This document shows positions 1 through 8,024 of a stretch of 64,000 bases of DNA, piece by piece. Origin of the DNA: Mesonia aquimarina (GTDB taxonomy: Bacteria; Bacteroidota; Bacteroidia; Flavobacteriales; Flavobacteriaceae); NCBI RefSeq assembly GCF_003667275.1, contig NZ_RCNV01000011.1:52687-116686 (forward strand), given 5' to 3'. Under the pieces are notes generated by a model, which made no database searches, had not been told where the DNA came from, and saw only the letters and a list, made by a program, of their open reading frames with translations. The translations under genes and the position numbers were made by a program. The first letter of the stretch is position 1. Each line of letters starts with the position of its first letter.

Positions 1-1158
1 ATTTTCACGTAATAAAATTGGCTTGATAAATGAACCTTTTTCAAAATCAGCGCCAACAGCTTCTCCGTTTTCAAAATCGCCATATACAATATCGGCGGTC
101 TTCGCGATTTCTTTTACACTATTTTTTACGGCTTCTACTTGTTTTTTGTCAATTAACGTTCCCATACGGACTTCCTTTAGACGAGGATCTCCATAAGTCA
201 CTTTATCCAAGGCTTTCCCAAGTGCAATTTGAACATCTTCCATTATATTTTCCGGAACAATAATTCTTCGGATTGCAGTACACTTTTGACCGCATTTTGA
301 AGTCATTTCATTACGAACTTCTTTAATGAAAAGATCAAACTCAGGTGTTCCTGGCTTTGCATCTTCTCCTAAAACAGAAGCATTCAACGAATCGGCTTCC
401 ATCGTAAACGGAACAGATTCTTCAATTAAACGCGGATGTGTTTTTAATTTGCGTCCGGTTGAAGCCGAACCGGTAAAAGTGACAATGTCTTGCGATTCTA
501 CCGTATCTAAAATATCTTTTCGCGTTCCGCTAATTAATTGTAACGCGCCTTCCGGTAAAATTCCAGATTCAATAATAACTTTTACTACTGCTTCTGTTAA
601 ATAAGCACTTTGTGGTGCCGGTAAAACTACAGCAGGAACGCCCGCCATCCAGTTTACCGCACATTTTTCTAACATTCCCCAAACCGGAAAATTAAAAGCA
701 TTAATATGAACCGCAACTCCTGTTTTTGGAACCATAATATGATGCGCCATAAAGCGTCCACCACGTGATAAATCAATCGGTTCTCCTTCCACGTGGTACG
801 GCTGATTAGGGAATAATTTTCGTAAAGAAGCATTCGCAAAAAGGTTTCCGAAACCTCCTTCGATATCAACCCAACTATCTATTTTTGTAGCGCCGGTTTT
901 AAAACTAATATCATAAAAAGTTCGCTTATGTTTTTGAAGGTGAAAAGCTAATTTTTTAAGCATATTTCCACGCTCGATAAAAGTCATTTTCCGAAGCGTA
1001 TCTCCTTTTGTTCTTCCGTATTGTAATACTTCTGGAACGTCTATTCCTTCGGTAGTGATGTTGGTGAAATGTTCTCCGGTAACCGAGTCAAAAATAGGGT
1101 TTCCTTCTCCTTTACCATCAATCCATTGTCCTTGTATATAATGTTGTACTTTTTGCAT
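1..1158 (-). CDS. paaZ: PaaZ, oxepin-CoA hydrolase / semialdehyde dehydrogenase (partial, 3' end outside window)
   Basis: An uninterrupted minus-strand frame begins at ATG 1158 and runs off the left edge, giving the first 386 residues. It reads as the N-terminal aldehyde-dehydrogenase domain of PaaZ, the ring-opening enzyme of the phenylacetyl-CoA pathway. The catalytic cysteine lies in GQKCTAIRR, at residue 293, very close to its place in characterised PaaZ. The N-terminus MQKVQHYIQGQW is also typical. Full-length PaaZ carries a C-terminal MaoC-type hydratase domain that makes the enzyme bifunctional; that part would lie outside the window, so its presence is inferred. The gene starts 11 bases after the paaJ stop and is the last paa gene visible here. 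Confidence 0.9.
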   Translation of the reverse strand, partial: MQKVQHYIQGQWIDGKGEGNPIFDSVTGEHFTNITTEGIDVPEVLQYGRTKGDTLRKMTFIERGNMLKKLAFHLQKHKRTFYDISFKTGATKIDSWVDIEGGFGNLFANASLRKLFPNQPYHVEGEPIDLSRGGRFMAHHIMVPKTGVAVHINAFNFPVWGMLEKCAVNWMAGVPAVVLPAPQSAYLTEAVVKVIIESGILPEGALQLISGTRKDILDTVESQDIVTFTGSASTGRKLKTHPRLIEESVPFTMEADSLNASVLGEDAKPGTPEFDLFIKEVRNEMTSKCGQKCTAIRRIIVPENIMEDVQIALGKALDKVTYGDPRLKEVRMGTLIDKKQVEAVKNSVKEIAKTADIVYGDFENGEAVGADFEKGSFIKPILLREN

Positions 1159-1169
1159 CTCTTAATTTT

Positions 1170-2375
1170 TTAAACACGTTCAATTACAGCAGCATAGCCT
1201 TGTCCTACACCCACACACATGGTCACCAAAGCATATTTTTTTCCGGTCAATTGTAATTCTAAGGCAGCTGAATTTGCTAATCTTGCTCCGGTTACGCCAA
1301 GCGGGTGACCAATAGCAATTGCTCCTCCATTTGGATTTAATCTGGGATCGTCATCTTTTATGCCCCAAGCTCTTGTACACGCTAAAGATTGTGCGGCGAA
1401 AGCTTCGTTTAATTCAATTACATCCATATCGTCCATCGTTAATCCGGCTTTTTTCAAAGCTTTGTTAGAAGCTTCCACCGGACCGATTCCCATAATTCTA
1501 GGTTCAACCCCAACTACCGCTGAACTTAAAATTTTTGCCATAGGTTTTAAACCGTATTTTTCTACAGCAGTTTCTGAAGCTATAATCGTAGCAGCTGCGC
1601 CATCGTTTAAGCCCGAAGAATTTCCTGCAGTTACGCTTCCGTCCTTACGGAAAGCCGGACGCAACTTCGCTAAAATCTCTTTTGTACTGGTCGGTTTTAT
1701 GAATTCATCTTTACTGAATTGTATTGGATCCTTTTTCCGCTGTGGAATTTCTACCGTAACGATTTCTTTATCTAATCTTCCGTTTTCTTGTGCTTTGGTA
1801 GCTTTCATCTGACTCCAATACGCAAAGGCATCTTGATCTTCTCTTGAAATTTTATATTTATCAACTAAATTTTCTGCGGTTACCCCCATTCCATCGGTAC
1901 CGTACATTTCGTGCATTTTTGGGTTGACAAAACGCCAACCAAAACTGGTATCGTACATTTTAGCATCGTTTCCAAATGCACTGGATGGTTTAGCTATTGC
2001 GTAAGGTCCGCGAGTCATGTGCTCAACTCCTCCGGAAATAAATAGATCTCCGTCGCCGGCTTTAATGGCACGATTTGCATGAATAATTGCTGAAAGACCA
2101 CTACTGCATAATCGGTTTACGGTTTCTCCTGGAACTGAATGCGGTAAACCTGCTAACAATGAACACATTCTCGCAACGTTTCTATTATCTTCTCCGGCTT
2201 GATTAGCACAGCCTAAAATAACATCATCAAATGCTTCTTTAGGAATGTTCGGGTTTCGCTTTAGAATTTCTTTGATAACTAAAGCTCCTAAATCATCTGC
2301 TCTCACAGGAGATAAAGTTCCTTTGTAATTTCCGATGGGCGTTCTAATGCCGTCTATGATATATGTATTTTTCAA
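1170..2375 (-). CDS. paaJ: PaaJ, 3-oxoadipyl-CoA / 3-oxo-5,6-didehydrosuberyl-CoA thiolase
   Basis: A 401-residue thiolase of normal length. It catalyses the CoA-dependent cleavage steps that release acetyl-CoA at the end of the phenylacetate pathway. The nucleophilic cysteine is Cys90 in NRLCSSGLS; the second active-site elements are IAIGHPLGVTG and the C-terminal CVGVGQGYA. The PaaJ/PcaF subtype, rather than a general acetyl-CoA acetyltransferase, is inferred mainly from its position directly before paaZ. A 289-base spacer containing a dispersed repeat separates it from paaI, so it may be less tightly coupled to the upstream genes. Confidence 0.93.
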   Translation of the reverse strand: MKNTYIIDGIRTPIGNYKGTLSPVRADDLGALVIKEILKRNPNIPKEAFDDVILGCANQAGEDNRNVARMCSLLAGLPHSVPGETVNRLCSSGLSAIIHANRAIKAGDGDLFISGGVEHMTRGPYAIAKPSSAFGNDAKMYDTSFGWRFVNPKMHEMYGTDGMGVTAENLVDKYKISREDQDAFAYWSQMKATKAQENGRLDKEIVTVEIPQRKKDPIQFSKDEFIKPTSTKEILAKLRPAFRKDGSVTAGNSSGLNDGAAATIIASETAVEKYGLKPMAKILSSAVVGVEPRIMGIGPVEASNKALKKAGLTMDDMDVIELNEAFAAQSLACTRAWGIKDDDPRLNPNGGAIAIGHPLGVTGARLANSAALELQLTGKKYALVTMCVGVGQGYAAVIERV

Positions 2376-2548
2376 AGTATAAATTTTAAATGATAAATGT
2401 AAAAGTTTAAAGTTATAAAACCTTAGTATTATGATTTTTACATTATCGGTTATTCAATTATAAATTTCAATATTAAATGAGCAGTGAAACTATTAGGTTA
2501 TAGCGATTAGTTTTCACTTGTACATTTTAAATTTTTCGGTTTTCACGT

Positions 2549-2657
2549 ATTGCGCAAGGGATGGAGCAATTTGTTGGAGCTCTTTTGAGATTCCTGCCTA
2601 AGCAGGAATTAAAAAAGCGACTTGCCAGAGCCCGACCCGTTAGGGTTGTGCCCAAAT
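2549..2657 (-). repeat. 109-base dispersed palindromic repeat, copy 1
   Basis: Read on the minus strand this block matches 51059-51167 over its whole length, with the same order of words: a TTGGGC start, a GGGTCGGGCT half-palindrome, a CGCTTTTTT tract, a hairpin ATTCCTG-N6-CAGGAAT (2590-2609), the word AATCTCAAAAGAGCTC and an ATCCCTnGCGCAA end. Identity is roughly three quarters by eye. It lies in the 289-base gap after paaI. From memory, abundant intergenic palindromic elements of this style occur in flavobacterial genomes. No ORF or transposase is associated. The rest of the gap (2376-2548) is AT-rich and holds one of the AAATGTAAAA/TTTTACATT dyads described among the findings. Confidence 0.75.
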
Positions 2658-2664
2658 CACTTGT

Positions 2665-3090
2665 TTACTTTTCCCAGTCTACACTTGTTCTATAGGTAAC
2701 TCCTTTAAAAAGCGCTACCAGTTGATCTTCTTTTTTTACTTCTACAATATAAAATCCTAGTTTATTTTTTTGACTTTTTACATCAGATTCTGCTGTAATT
2801 ACATCGCCTTCTTCTAAAGCTTCAATATGATTAATCGAGGTTTCTATTGACACTGCTTTTTTTCCGTAAGTGTTACAAGCAAAGCCAAAAGCAGTATCTG
2901 CCAATGAATACGTGATACCGCCGTGTGCTTTTTTCATGCTATTCAACATCTCTTTCTTGAGTGTCATTTTTACTTTGCAATAGCCTTCGCGCACTTCCAC
3001 AATTTCAATCCCTAACCATTGACTAAACGCGTCATTTTCCAACATATAATGTGGGATTTCTGTGGGTGAAAATGCATTTATATCTTTCAT
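2665..3090 (-). CDS. paaI: PaaI, hydroxyphenylacetyl-CoA thioesterase (hotdog fold)
   Basis: A 141-residue single hotdog-domain protein. The conserved segment KKAHGGITYSLADTAFGFAC matches the PaaI pattern of H-G-G followed by an acidic residue on the central helix. PaaI releases CoA from ring-hydroxylated or stalled phenylacetyl-CoA intermediates, protecting the CoA pool. It sits within the paa operon, 27 bases after the small membrane-protein gene, and is followed by the spacer with the dispersed repeat. The family call is strong; the pathway role follows from context. Confidence 0.9.
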   Translation of the reverse strand: MKDINAFSPTEIPHYMLENDAFSQWLGIEIVEVREGYCKVKMTLKKEMLNSMKKAHGGITYSLADTAFGFACNTYGKKAVSIETSINHIEALEEGDVITAESDVKSQKNKLGFYIVEVKKEDQLVALFKGVTYRTSVDWEK

Positions 3091-3117
3091 TCGGGTCTAT
3101 ATTTGAATAAATGAATC

Positions 3118-3528
3118 TTAAATTGATTGTTTAATTTTGTAGCCTAACCAAGCCATAGGAATATATGCCACAATTAAATCGAGCGCTATAAACCAAGTTG
3201 GGGCGGGAACCATAAAAGTCATAGAGATTCCCCCTATTAAAAACAAGAACCCTACTATTAAAGCTAATACTAATTGACTACTTTTTCCTATAGCGGCAGC
3301 AACCAATCCACCTACAAGGGTTCCCAAAGCATGTGCTAAAAAAGGAAAAATAAAATGCTTAGGTTGCATCAAATCTGCAGCTGCATTTATACCTTCGGTA
3401 GTTGATAAATCTGCTCCCTCTGGCGGAGGAATTATAGAACCGCTGATAGAAATAATTCCCATATTAACAATCCCGCCAATGACAGCTCCAACAATTACCG
3501 CTATGATATTTCTTAATACAACGCTCAT
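3118..3528 (-). CDS. small multi-pass membrane protein in the paa operon
   Basis: A 136-residue hydrophobic protein with about four predicted membrane segments (near residues 6-30, 60-80, 85-105 and 110-130) and a short loop containing SIIPPPEGADLS. It begins one base after the stop of paaH and is followed by paaI, so it should be co-transcribed. I do not recognise the family. It is not part of the known phenylacetate pathway. A role in substrate entry is conceivable, but it is short for a transporter and has no recognisable transport motif. Its function is unknown. Confidence 0.7.
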   Translation of the reverse strand: MSVVLRNIIAVIVGAVIGGIVNMGIISISGSIIPPPEGADLSTTEGINAAADLMQPKHFIFPFLAHALGTLVGGLVAAAIGKSSQLVLALIVGFLFLIGGISMTFMVPAPTWFIALDLIVAYIPMAWLGYKIKQSI

Positions 3529-3529
3529 T

Positions 3530-4690
3530 TTATGATAAATTAAAGATAGCTTCTTCTTTATTCATTTTTCTTAGCAACGGACTGCAACGGTAACGATCTT
3601 CATGATATTCGTTATAAAGTGCATCCATTTTATTCACACACCAATCGATTCCTTTTTCGTTTGCCCAAGCTAAAAGACCTTTTGGATAATTTACTCCTTT
3701 GGTCATCGCCAAATCGATATCTTTTGCGGTAGCTATGTTCAAAAAAAGTGCATCGGCTGCTTCATTAATAAGCATCACCAGTACACGATCTAAAATTTCT
3801 TGTCCTAATTCCTCGTCTTTTTTTGGCGTGGCTTTTTTCGAATCTTCTCCATAATCGTAAAACCCTTTTCCGGATTTTCTACCGAGATAACCGGCTTCGG
3901 CTAAACGCTTTTGAGTGAACGATGGTTTATAACGCGGATCGTAATAAAACTCTTTAAAAACGGTTTCAGTAACCGTGTAATTGACATCGTTCCCAATAAA
4001 ATCCATTAATTGAAAAGGCCCCATTCGAAAGCCGCCTAATTCTTCTAACGCCCAATCGATAGTGGCAAAATCTGCTTTTCCTTCTTCATAAATTCGGAGT
4101 GCTTCCCCATAAAAAGGTCGCGCTACGCGATTTACGATAAAACCTGGTGTATCTTTTGCCAACACGCCTACTTTTTTCCAATCGGAAATAATTTGAACTA
4201 CTTTATTTTTGACTTCTTCTGAAGTTTGAATTGCCGGAATAATTTCAACTAGCGGCATTAATGGAGCCGGATTAAAAAAGTGAACGCCAATTACGCGTTC
4301 AGAATTTTCTAAAGAAGCTGCAATAGAAGCAATCGATAATGAAGAAGTGTTGGATGCGATGATTGCATCCTGTGATTGATAGCTTTCTAATTCTTGAAAA
4401 ACTTTTCTTTTAATTTCTAAGTTTTCAACAATAGCTTCAATCGTTAAATTCGCATTTGCGAGATCTTTTAATGAATTTACATAAGAGATATTGCCTTGAA
4501 TTCTGTTTTTTTCGGCTTCATCAATTCTTCCTTTTTCAATTAAACGCGATAAAACTTTTTCGAGTTTCGCTTTGCTTGTATCTAAGGCTTCTTGCTTTGT
4601 GTCGTAAACCATTACAGAACAATCGGCAGTAGCTGCTACTTGTGCAATTCCGCTTCCCATTGTTCCGCAACCTATTATTCCTACGTTCAT
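3530..4690 (-). CDS. paaH: PaaH-type 3-hydroxyacyl-CoA dehydrogenase
   Basis: A 386-residue NAD-dependent dehydrogenase that oxidises 3-hydroxyadipyl-CoA to 3-oxoadipyl-CoA. The N-terminus GIIGCGTMGSGIAQVAA is the Rossmann GxGxxG. VHFFNPAPLMPLVE carries the catalytic histidine, and NTSSLSIA and TPGFIVNR are family motifs. After the first C-terminal helical domain (GRKSGKGFYDYG) a second related helical domain follows to about residue 380, which makes it longer than simple 3-hydroxybutyryl-CoA dehydrogenases (about 280 residues). Its place between paaG and paaI supports PaaH over a general beta-oxidation role. Confidence 0.92.
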   Translation of the reverse strand: MNVGIIGCGTMGSGIAQVAATADCSVMVYDTKQEALDTSKAKLEKVLSRLIEKGRIDEAEKNRIQGNISYVNSLKDLANANLTIEAIVENLEIKRKVFQELESYQSQDAIIASNTSSLSIASIAASLENSERVIGVHFFNPAPLMPLVEIIPAIQTSEEVKNKVVQIISDWKKVGVLAKDTPGFIVNRVARPFYGEALRIYEEGKADFATIDWALEELGGFRMGPFQLMDFIGNDVNYTVTETVFKEFYYDPRYKPSFTQKRLAEAGYLGRKSGKGFYDYGEDSKKATPKKDEELGQEILDRVLVMLINEAADALFLNIATAKDIDLAMTKGVNYPKGLLAWANEKGIDWCVNKMDALYNEYHEDRYRCSPLLRKMNKEEAIFNLS

Positions 4691-4763
4691 ATTATTTCAA
4701 ATTTTTAAGGTTTCATTTCAAAATTCAATTTTAGCTTTGTTCTAAACCGAATTTTTATGTCTT

Positions 4764-5132
4764 TTAATTTATTAATTTATTTTTCTTTTTTGAGGTAGAA
4801 ATACTTTTAGAAAATATTAAAATAAGTTGATTAGACTCATCTATTAATTCATCTAATTTCTCAATCTGTTTCAGTAGACTTGCTCCTTTTTGAATTCTTA
4901 AATTTGTTTTAGACTCTCTTAGTTCCTTCAGACAAATTTGCATCTTATGAATATAATCCCTTGCTGATTGAGCAGCAATAGCTTCAGAATAATTTAATGC
5001 AACACTCGTAGCTGAACGTATTAATTGACCACATAAATGTTGAGATGCAAAACTTTCATCTGAATGCTTCGTTGCTTTAATACAACGTATAGCAAAATCA
5101 ATTAATCTATTTTCTAATTCTTCCGAGGTCAT
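4764..5132 (-). CDS. four-helix bundle protein (23S rRNA intervening-sequence protein family), copy A
   Basis: A 122-residue helical protein. The segments QLIRSATSVALNYSEA and YIHKMQICLKELRES match the signature of the four-helix bundle family first described from 23S rRNA intervening sequences. It is inserted between paaG and paaH and has a clear paralog at 6041-6412 between paaD and paaG, sharing LIRSA-S-ALNY-EA and HKM-CLKELRES. The family is often found inside unrelated operons or near mobile sequence; its molecular function is not established. It does not disrupt the neighbouring paa genes. Confidence 0.85.
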   Translation of the reverse strand: MTSEELENRLIDFAIRCIKATKHSDESFASQHLCGQLIRSATSVALNYSEAIAAQSARDYIHKMQICLKELRESKTNLRIQKGASLLKQIEKLDELIDESNQLILIFSKSISTSKKKNKLIN

Positions 5133-5184
5133 ATTTAATTCAAATTTGAAATATAAAATTTACAATTTCTAAGTTTGAAATAGT

Positions 5185-5967
5185 TTATTCTCCTTTAAAA
5201 TTAGGTTTTCTTTTTTCGACAAAGGCATTTACGCCTTCTTTATAATCGGCTGTTGAAGCTGCTGCAATTTGATTTTTTGACTCCAAAGCTAATTGTTCTT
5301 CTAAATTATTTGTCAACGACTGATTGAGCGCTTCTTTTGTTAAGGCTAAAGCACGCGTGGGCATATTCGCTAATTTTTCAACTATTTTTGTACTTTCTTC
5401 TTCAAAATTTTCCGCTGAAAAATATTTGTAAATCATTCCGAGTTCTTCCGCTTCTTGCGCTGAAACTTTATCGCCTAACATCGCTAAAGCAGACGCTTTT
5501 TGAAAACCGATTAATCTCGGTAAAAAGAACGTTCCCGCGCTATCGGGAATTAAACCGATTTTACTGAAAGCTTGAATAAATGCGGCGTGTTCTGAAGCGA
5601 CTACAATATCACAAGCCAAAGCGATATTAGCTCCGGCTCCGGCAGCAACTCCATTTACCGCTGCAACTATTGGTTTTTCAATTGATCGGATTAGCTGAAT
5701 AATCGGATTATAATGCTCTTCTAAAATAGCTTTAAACCCCGGATTTAAATCAGGATCGGTGACTTCTTTTAAATCTTGACCGGCACAAAATGCTTTTCCG
5801 TTACCGCTTAGTAAAATTGCTCTAACTTCATTATTTTCAGCACATTTTTTTAATTCTTCTTGTAAAGAAAGAGCCATCTCCCGATTGAAGCTGTTAAAAA
5901 CTTCCGGTCGATTTAAACTTATTTTTGCAACTTTATTCTGAATTTCAACTTGAATACTTTTACTCAT
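5185..5967 (-). CDS. paaG: PaaG, 1,2-epoxyphenylacetyl-CoA isomerase (crotonase family)
   Basis: A 260-residue crotonase-fold protein. SGNGKAFCAGQDLKEV and VNGVAAGAGANIALACD form the CoA-binding and oxyanion-hole regions. KIGLIPDSAGTFFLPRLIG resembles the PaaG signature around its catalytic aspartate. PaaG turns the ring-epoxide made by PaaABCE into oxepin-CoA. Only one crotonase gene is visible in this operon, so either it also covers the PaaF hydratase step or paaF lies elsewhere. It is flanked on both sides by four-helix-bundle genes. Confidence 0.88.
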   Translation of the reverse strand: MSKSIQVEIQNKVAKISLNRPEVFNSFNREMALSLQEELKKCAENNEVRAILLSGNGKAFCAGQDLKEVTDPDLNPGFKAILEEHYNPIIQLIRSIEKPIVAAVNGVAAGAGANIALACDIVVASEHAAFIQAFSKIGLIPDSAGTFFLPRLIGFQKASALAMLGDKVSAQEAEELGMIYKYFSAENFEEESTKIVEKLANMPTRALALTKEALNQSLTNNLEEQLALESKNQIAAASTADYKEGVNAFVEKRKPNFKGE

Positions 5968-5984
5968 GGGAAATTATAAATATT

Positions 5985-6027
5985 AAATGTAAAATGATAA
6001 AGTCTAAAGTCTTTAAATTTTACATTT
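5985..6027. repeat. AT-rich dyad in the paaG upstream spacer
   Basis: Two perfect 11-base arms, AAATGTAAAAT at 5985-5995 and ATTTTACATTT at 6017-6027, flank a 21-base loop that can pair further (TAAAG with CTTTA). The right arm continues into TTCGGTTT. Very similar dyads occur in other spacers of the same operon (about 2395-2446, 6990-7050, 7938-8005), and a half-copy at 6434-6465. Confidence 0.6.
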
Positions 6028-6040
6028 TTCGGTTTAAATT

Positions 6041-6412
6041 TTAAATTCTTTTTTGGCTTGAGGTTTTTATACTTGTGGTGAAAATCGCTACAAGTTCTTT
6101 GTTTTCTTTTATTATAAATTCAAATTTATGGGGGAATTGAATTAAATTTGCTTGATTTAAAATTTCCAAATTCACTTGAGATTCTCTTAATTCTTTCAGG
6201 CAAACTTTCATTTTATGAATAAAATCTTTTCTTGATTCCGCACTTTGTGCTTCGCCATAATTAAGAGCCGAAGAAGATGCAGACCTTATCAATTGTTTGA
6301 TTAAGTGTTCTGCCGCATAATTTTTATGAAGCGCATTAACATTTTTAATCACCTCTGCCGAAAAATTCACTAAACGCTGCTGCAAATCGTAATCTTGCAT
6401 TTTATTATTCAT
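6041..6412 (-). CDS. four-helix bundle protein (23S rRNA intervening-sequence protein family), copy B
   Basis: A 123-residue helical protein, paralogous to the copy at 4764-5132. Shared blocks are KQLIRSASSSALNYGEA and FIHKMKVCLKELRESQVNLE. It lies between paaD and paaG, so the two copies bracket paaG. ATG 6412 is used; the in-frame ATG four codons later is also possible. The function is unknown. The repeated insertion of the same family within one catabolic operon suggests duplication with its spacer, or repeated insertion. Confidence 0.85.
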   Translation of the reverse strand: MNNKMQDYDLQQRLVNFSAEVIKNVNALHKNYAAEHLIKQLIRSASSSALNYGEAQSAESRKDFIHKMKVCLKELRESQVNLEILNQANLIQFPHKFEFIIKENKELVAIFTTSIKTSSQKRI

Positions 6413-6460
6413 AAACCACTTTTCACTTTCTACTTTTACATTTTTCTGTTTTTCGGTTCT

Positions 6461-6961
6461 TTAAATTAAACATTTAAAATAATCGAATGGTTCTTGACAA
6501 TCATTACATTTAAATAATGCTTTGCAGGCCGTAGAACCAAACTGACTTACCATATGGGTATTTGTGGATTTACATTGCGGGCATTTTACAATTTGCTCTT
6601 CCCCTAATAAGGCTTTTTTATCTGAAGTTGCATCCATTGGCGGAGCAATCCCATATTCCTCCAAAGCTTTTCTACCTTCTTCTGTAATCCAATCGGAAGA
6701 CCACGCGGGTGCTAAAATTAAGTTAACTTCAGCTTCGTAACCTGCTTCTTTTAAAGCTGCCTTTATATCATCACCAATTACATCCATCGCAGGACAACCG
6801 CTGTAGGTTGGGGTGATCTCAATTTTGGCTTTTTTACCGTCTAAGTTTGCGGACCGAACAACTCCTAAATCGATGATAGAAAGTACTGGGATTTCAGGAT
6901 CCGAAACTTGTTTAAGAATCGGTTCTAATTCTTCTTCAATATGTACTTTTTCTTCTACCAT
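6461..6961 (-). CDS. paaD: PaaD, iron-sulfur maturation protein of the phenylacetyl-CoA epoxidase
   Basis: A 166-residue protein with a MIP18/DUF59 domain (DPEIPVLSIIDLGVVR near residue 21 and PTYSGCPAMDVI with Cys56) followed by a C-terminal cysteine-rich zinc-ribbon-like part (Cys127, Cys130, Cys146, Cys152 and Cys155 in CPQC...CNDC). This two-part architecture is diagnostic for PaaD, which is needed to build the iron-sulfur centre of the epoxidase complex. It sits directly after paaC in the canonical E-A-B-C-D order seen here. Confidence 0.93.
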   Translation of the reverse strand: MVEEKVHIEEELEPILKQVSDPEIPVLSIIDLGVVRSANLDGKKAKIEITPTYSGCPAMDVIGDDIKAALKEAGYEAEVNLILAPAWSSDWITEEGRKALEEYGIAPPMDATSDKKALLGEEQIVKCPQCKSTNTHMVSQFGSTACKALFKCNDCQEPFDYFKCLI

Positions 6962-7067
6962 TAAAAAATTTTAAATTATAAATGATGAATTTTAAATATA
7001 AAAGTAAAATCAATTTAGATCGCTTGTTGGAAAACTTTTACATTTTTCGGATTTATATTTTATTTAT

Positions 7068-7094
7068 GAGATGCTGAAACAAGCTCAGCATGAC
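7068..7094. repeat. short dispersed palindrome (GAGATGCTGAAACAAGCTCAGCATGAC)-type unit
   Basis: Arms ATGCTGA (7071-7077) and TCAGCAT (7085-7091) surround a seven-base loop. Nearly the same unit is found at 12884-12910, and a diverged inverted one at 12933-12959. From general knowledge, such units (a stem with the loop word AACAAG or GAATCAAG) are widespread intergenic repeats in flavobacteria. It lies in the 193-base paaC-paaD spacer. Confidence 0.6.
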
Positions 7095-7133
7095 ACTTAA
7101 TTATAACTCTCTTTTGTTTTCTATACTTTTTAG

Positions 7134-7153
7134 ATTCCTGTCTATGCAGGAAT
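7134..7153. repeat. ATTCCTG-N6-CAGGAAT hairpin after paaC
   Basis: Seven-base perfect arms with a six-base loop lie immediately beyond the paaC stop codon. The same core hairpin forms part of the 109-base repeat at 2590-2609 and, shortened to six-base arms, at 51113-51130. It could act as a processing or attenuation hairpin in the paa transcript, but no T-tract follows on the minus strand. Confidence 0.5.
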
Positions 7154-7154
7154 T

Positions 7155-7910
7155 TTACCATTTCATTCCGGGATAGGTTCGTTGCATATATTGCATATCA
7201 GTTAACAAATACCCCATATGTTCTGAATGAATTCCTTTTTTACCGCCTTCTTGAAAATATTTTAATTCTGGAACTTCAAGTGTAGCTTCTTCTAAAATTT
7301 CAGCTACATTTTTATAATAGGTTTCTTTTAATTTTGAAACATCTACTCCAATTCCTTCTTCAACTGCTTTTTTATCATCTTCAGTCAGGTGAAATAATTC
7401 ATCTGTAAATCGCCATAAATCATCTATTGCAGTTTGTATTTTCTGCTTGCTTTCTTCGGTTCCATCGCCTAAACGTTTAATCCAATCTGAAGAAAAGCGT
7501 TTATGATAACTTACTTCTTTCAAGCTCTTTTTTGCAATAGCTACTAGAGTCTGATCGTGACTTTTTTGCATTTCAGTTAGTAATAAAAAGTGAAAATGAT
7601 CAAACAAAAACTGTCTACCAATCACAAATGCAAAATCACGGTTAGGCTGCTCTACTAACAATACATTTAAATATTCACGTTCTGTACGCAAAAAAGCAAT
7701 ATCATCTTCGGTTATTTCTTTCTCAGAAAGTTGAGCGGCATATTGAAAATAACTGCGCACTTGCCCAAATAAATCTAAGGAAATATTAGTTGTAGCAATA
7801 TCCACTTCTAAAGTCGGTCCATGCCCGGTTAATTCTCCTAAACGTTGACCAAGAATTAATGCGTTATCGGCAATGCCGTAGATGTATTTTATTAAAAAAT
7901 CTTTATTCAT
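7155..7910 (-). CDS. paaC: PaaC, structural subunit of phenylacetyl-CoA 1,2-epoxidase
   Basis: A 251-residue ferritin-like helical protein of the PaaC family. Recognisable stretches are YGIADNALILGQRLGELTGHGP at the N-terminus, VEQPNRDFAFVIGRQFLFD and KKSLKEVSYHKRFSSDWIKRLGDG. PaaC lacks full iron-binding ability and pairs with PaaA to form the core heterodimers of the PaaABCE monooxygenase. It follows paaB by 114 bases. The C-terminus MQRTYPGMKW is intact. Confidence 0.94.
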   Translation of the reverse strand: MNKDFLIKYIYGIADNALILGQRLGELTGHGPTLEVDIATTNISLDLFGQVRSYFQYAAQLSEKEITEDDIAFLRTEREYLNVLLVEQPNRDFAFVIGRQFLFDHFHFLLLTEMQKSHDQTLVAIAKKSLKEVSYHKRFSSDWIKRLGDGTEESKQKIQTAIDDLWRFTDELFHLTEDDKKAVEEGIGVDVSKLKETYYKNVAEILEEATLEVPELKYFQEGGKKGIHSEHMGYLLTDMQYMQRTYPGMKW

Positions 7911-8024
7911 TTTGATTAATTTTCAAACCGAAAAATTTAAAATGTAAAACGCTAAGCTCAAAATCCGATTAACGAAAACACTTTTAACTTTTACATTTGT
8001 TATTTTTCATTTAAAATTTGCGTT

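Noticed and set aside
1360..1812. 150-residue plus-strand frame within paaJ
   Set aside because: It is fully inside a well-supported thiolase gene on the other strand, with no recognisable domain.
4764..6412. Intervening sequence or rRNA fragment around the four-helix-bundle genes
   Set aside because: I looked for rRNA-like sequence on either side and saw none; the genes are free-standing.
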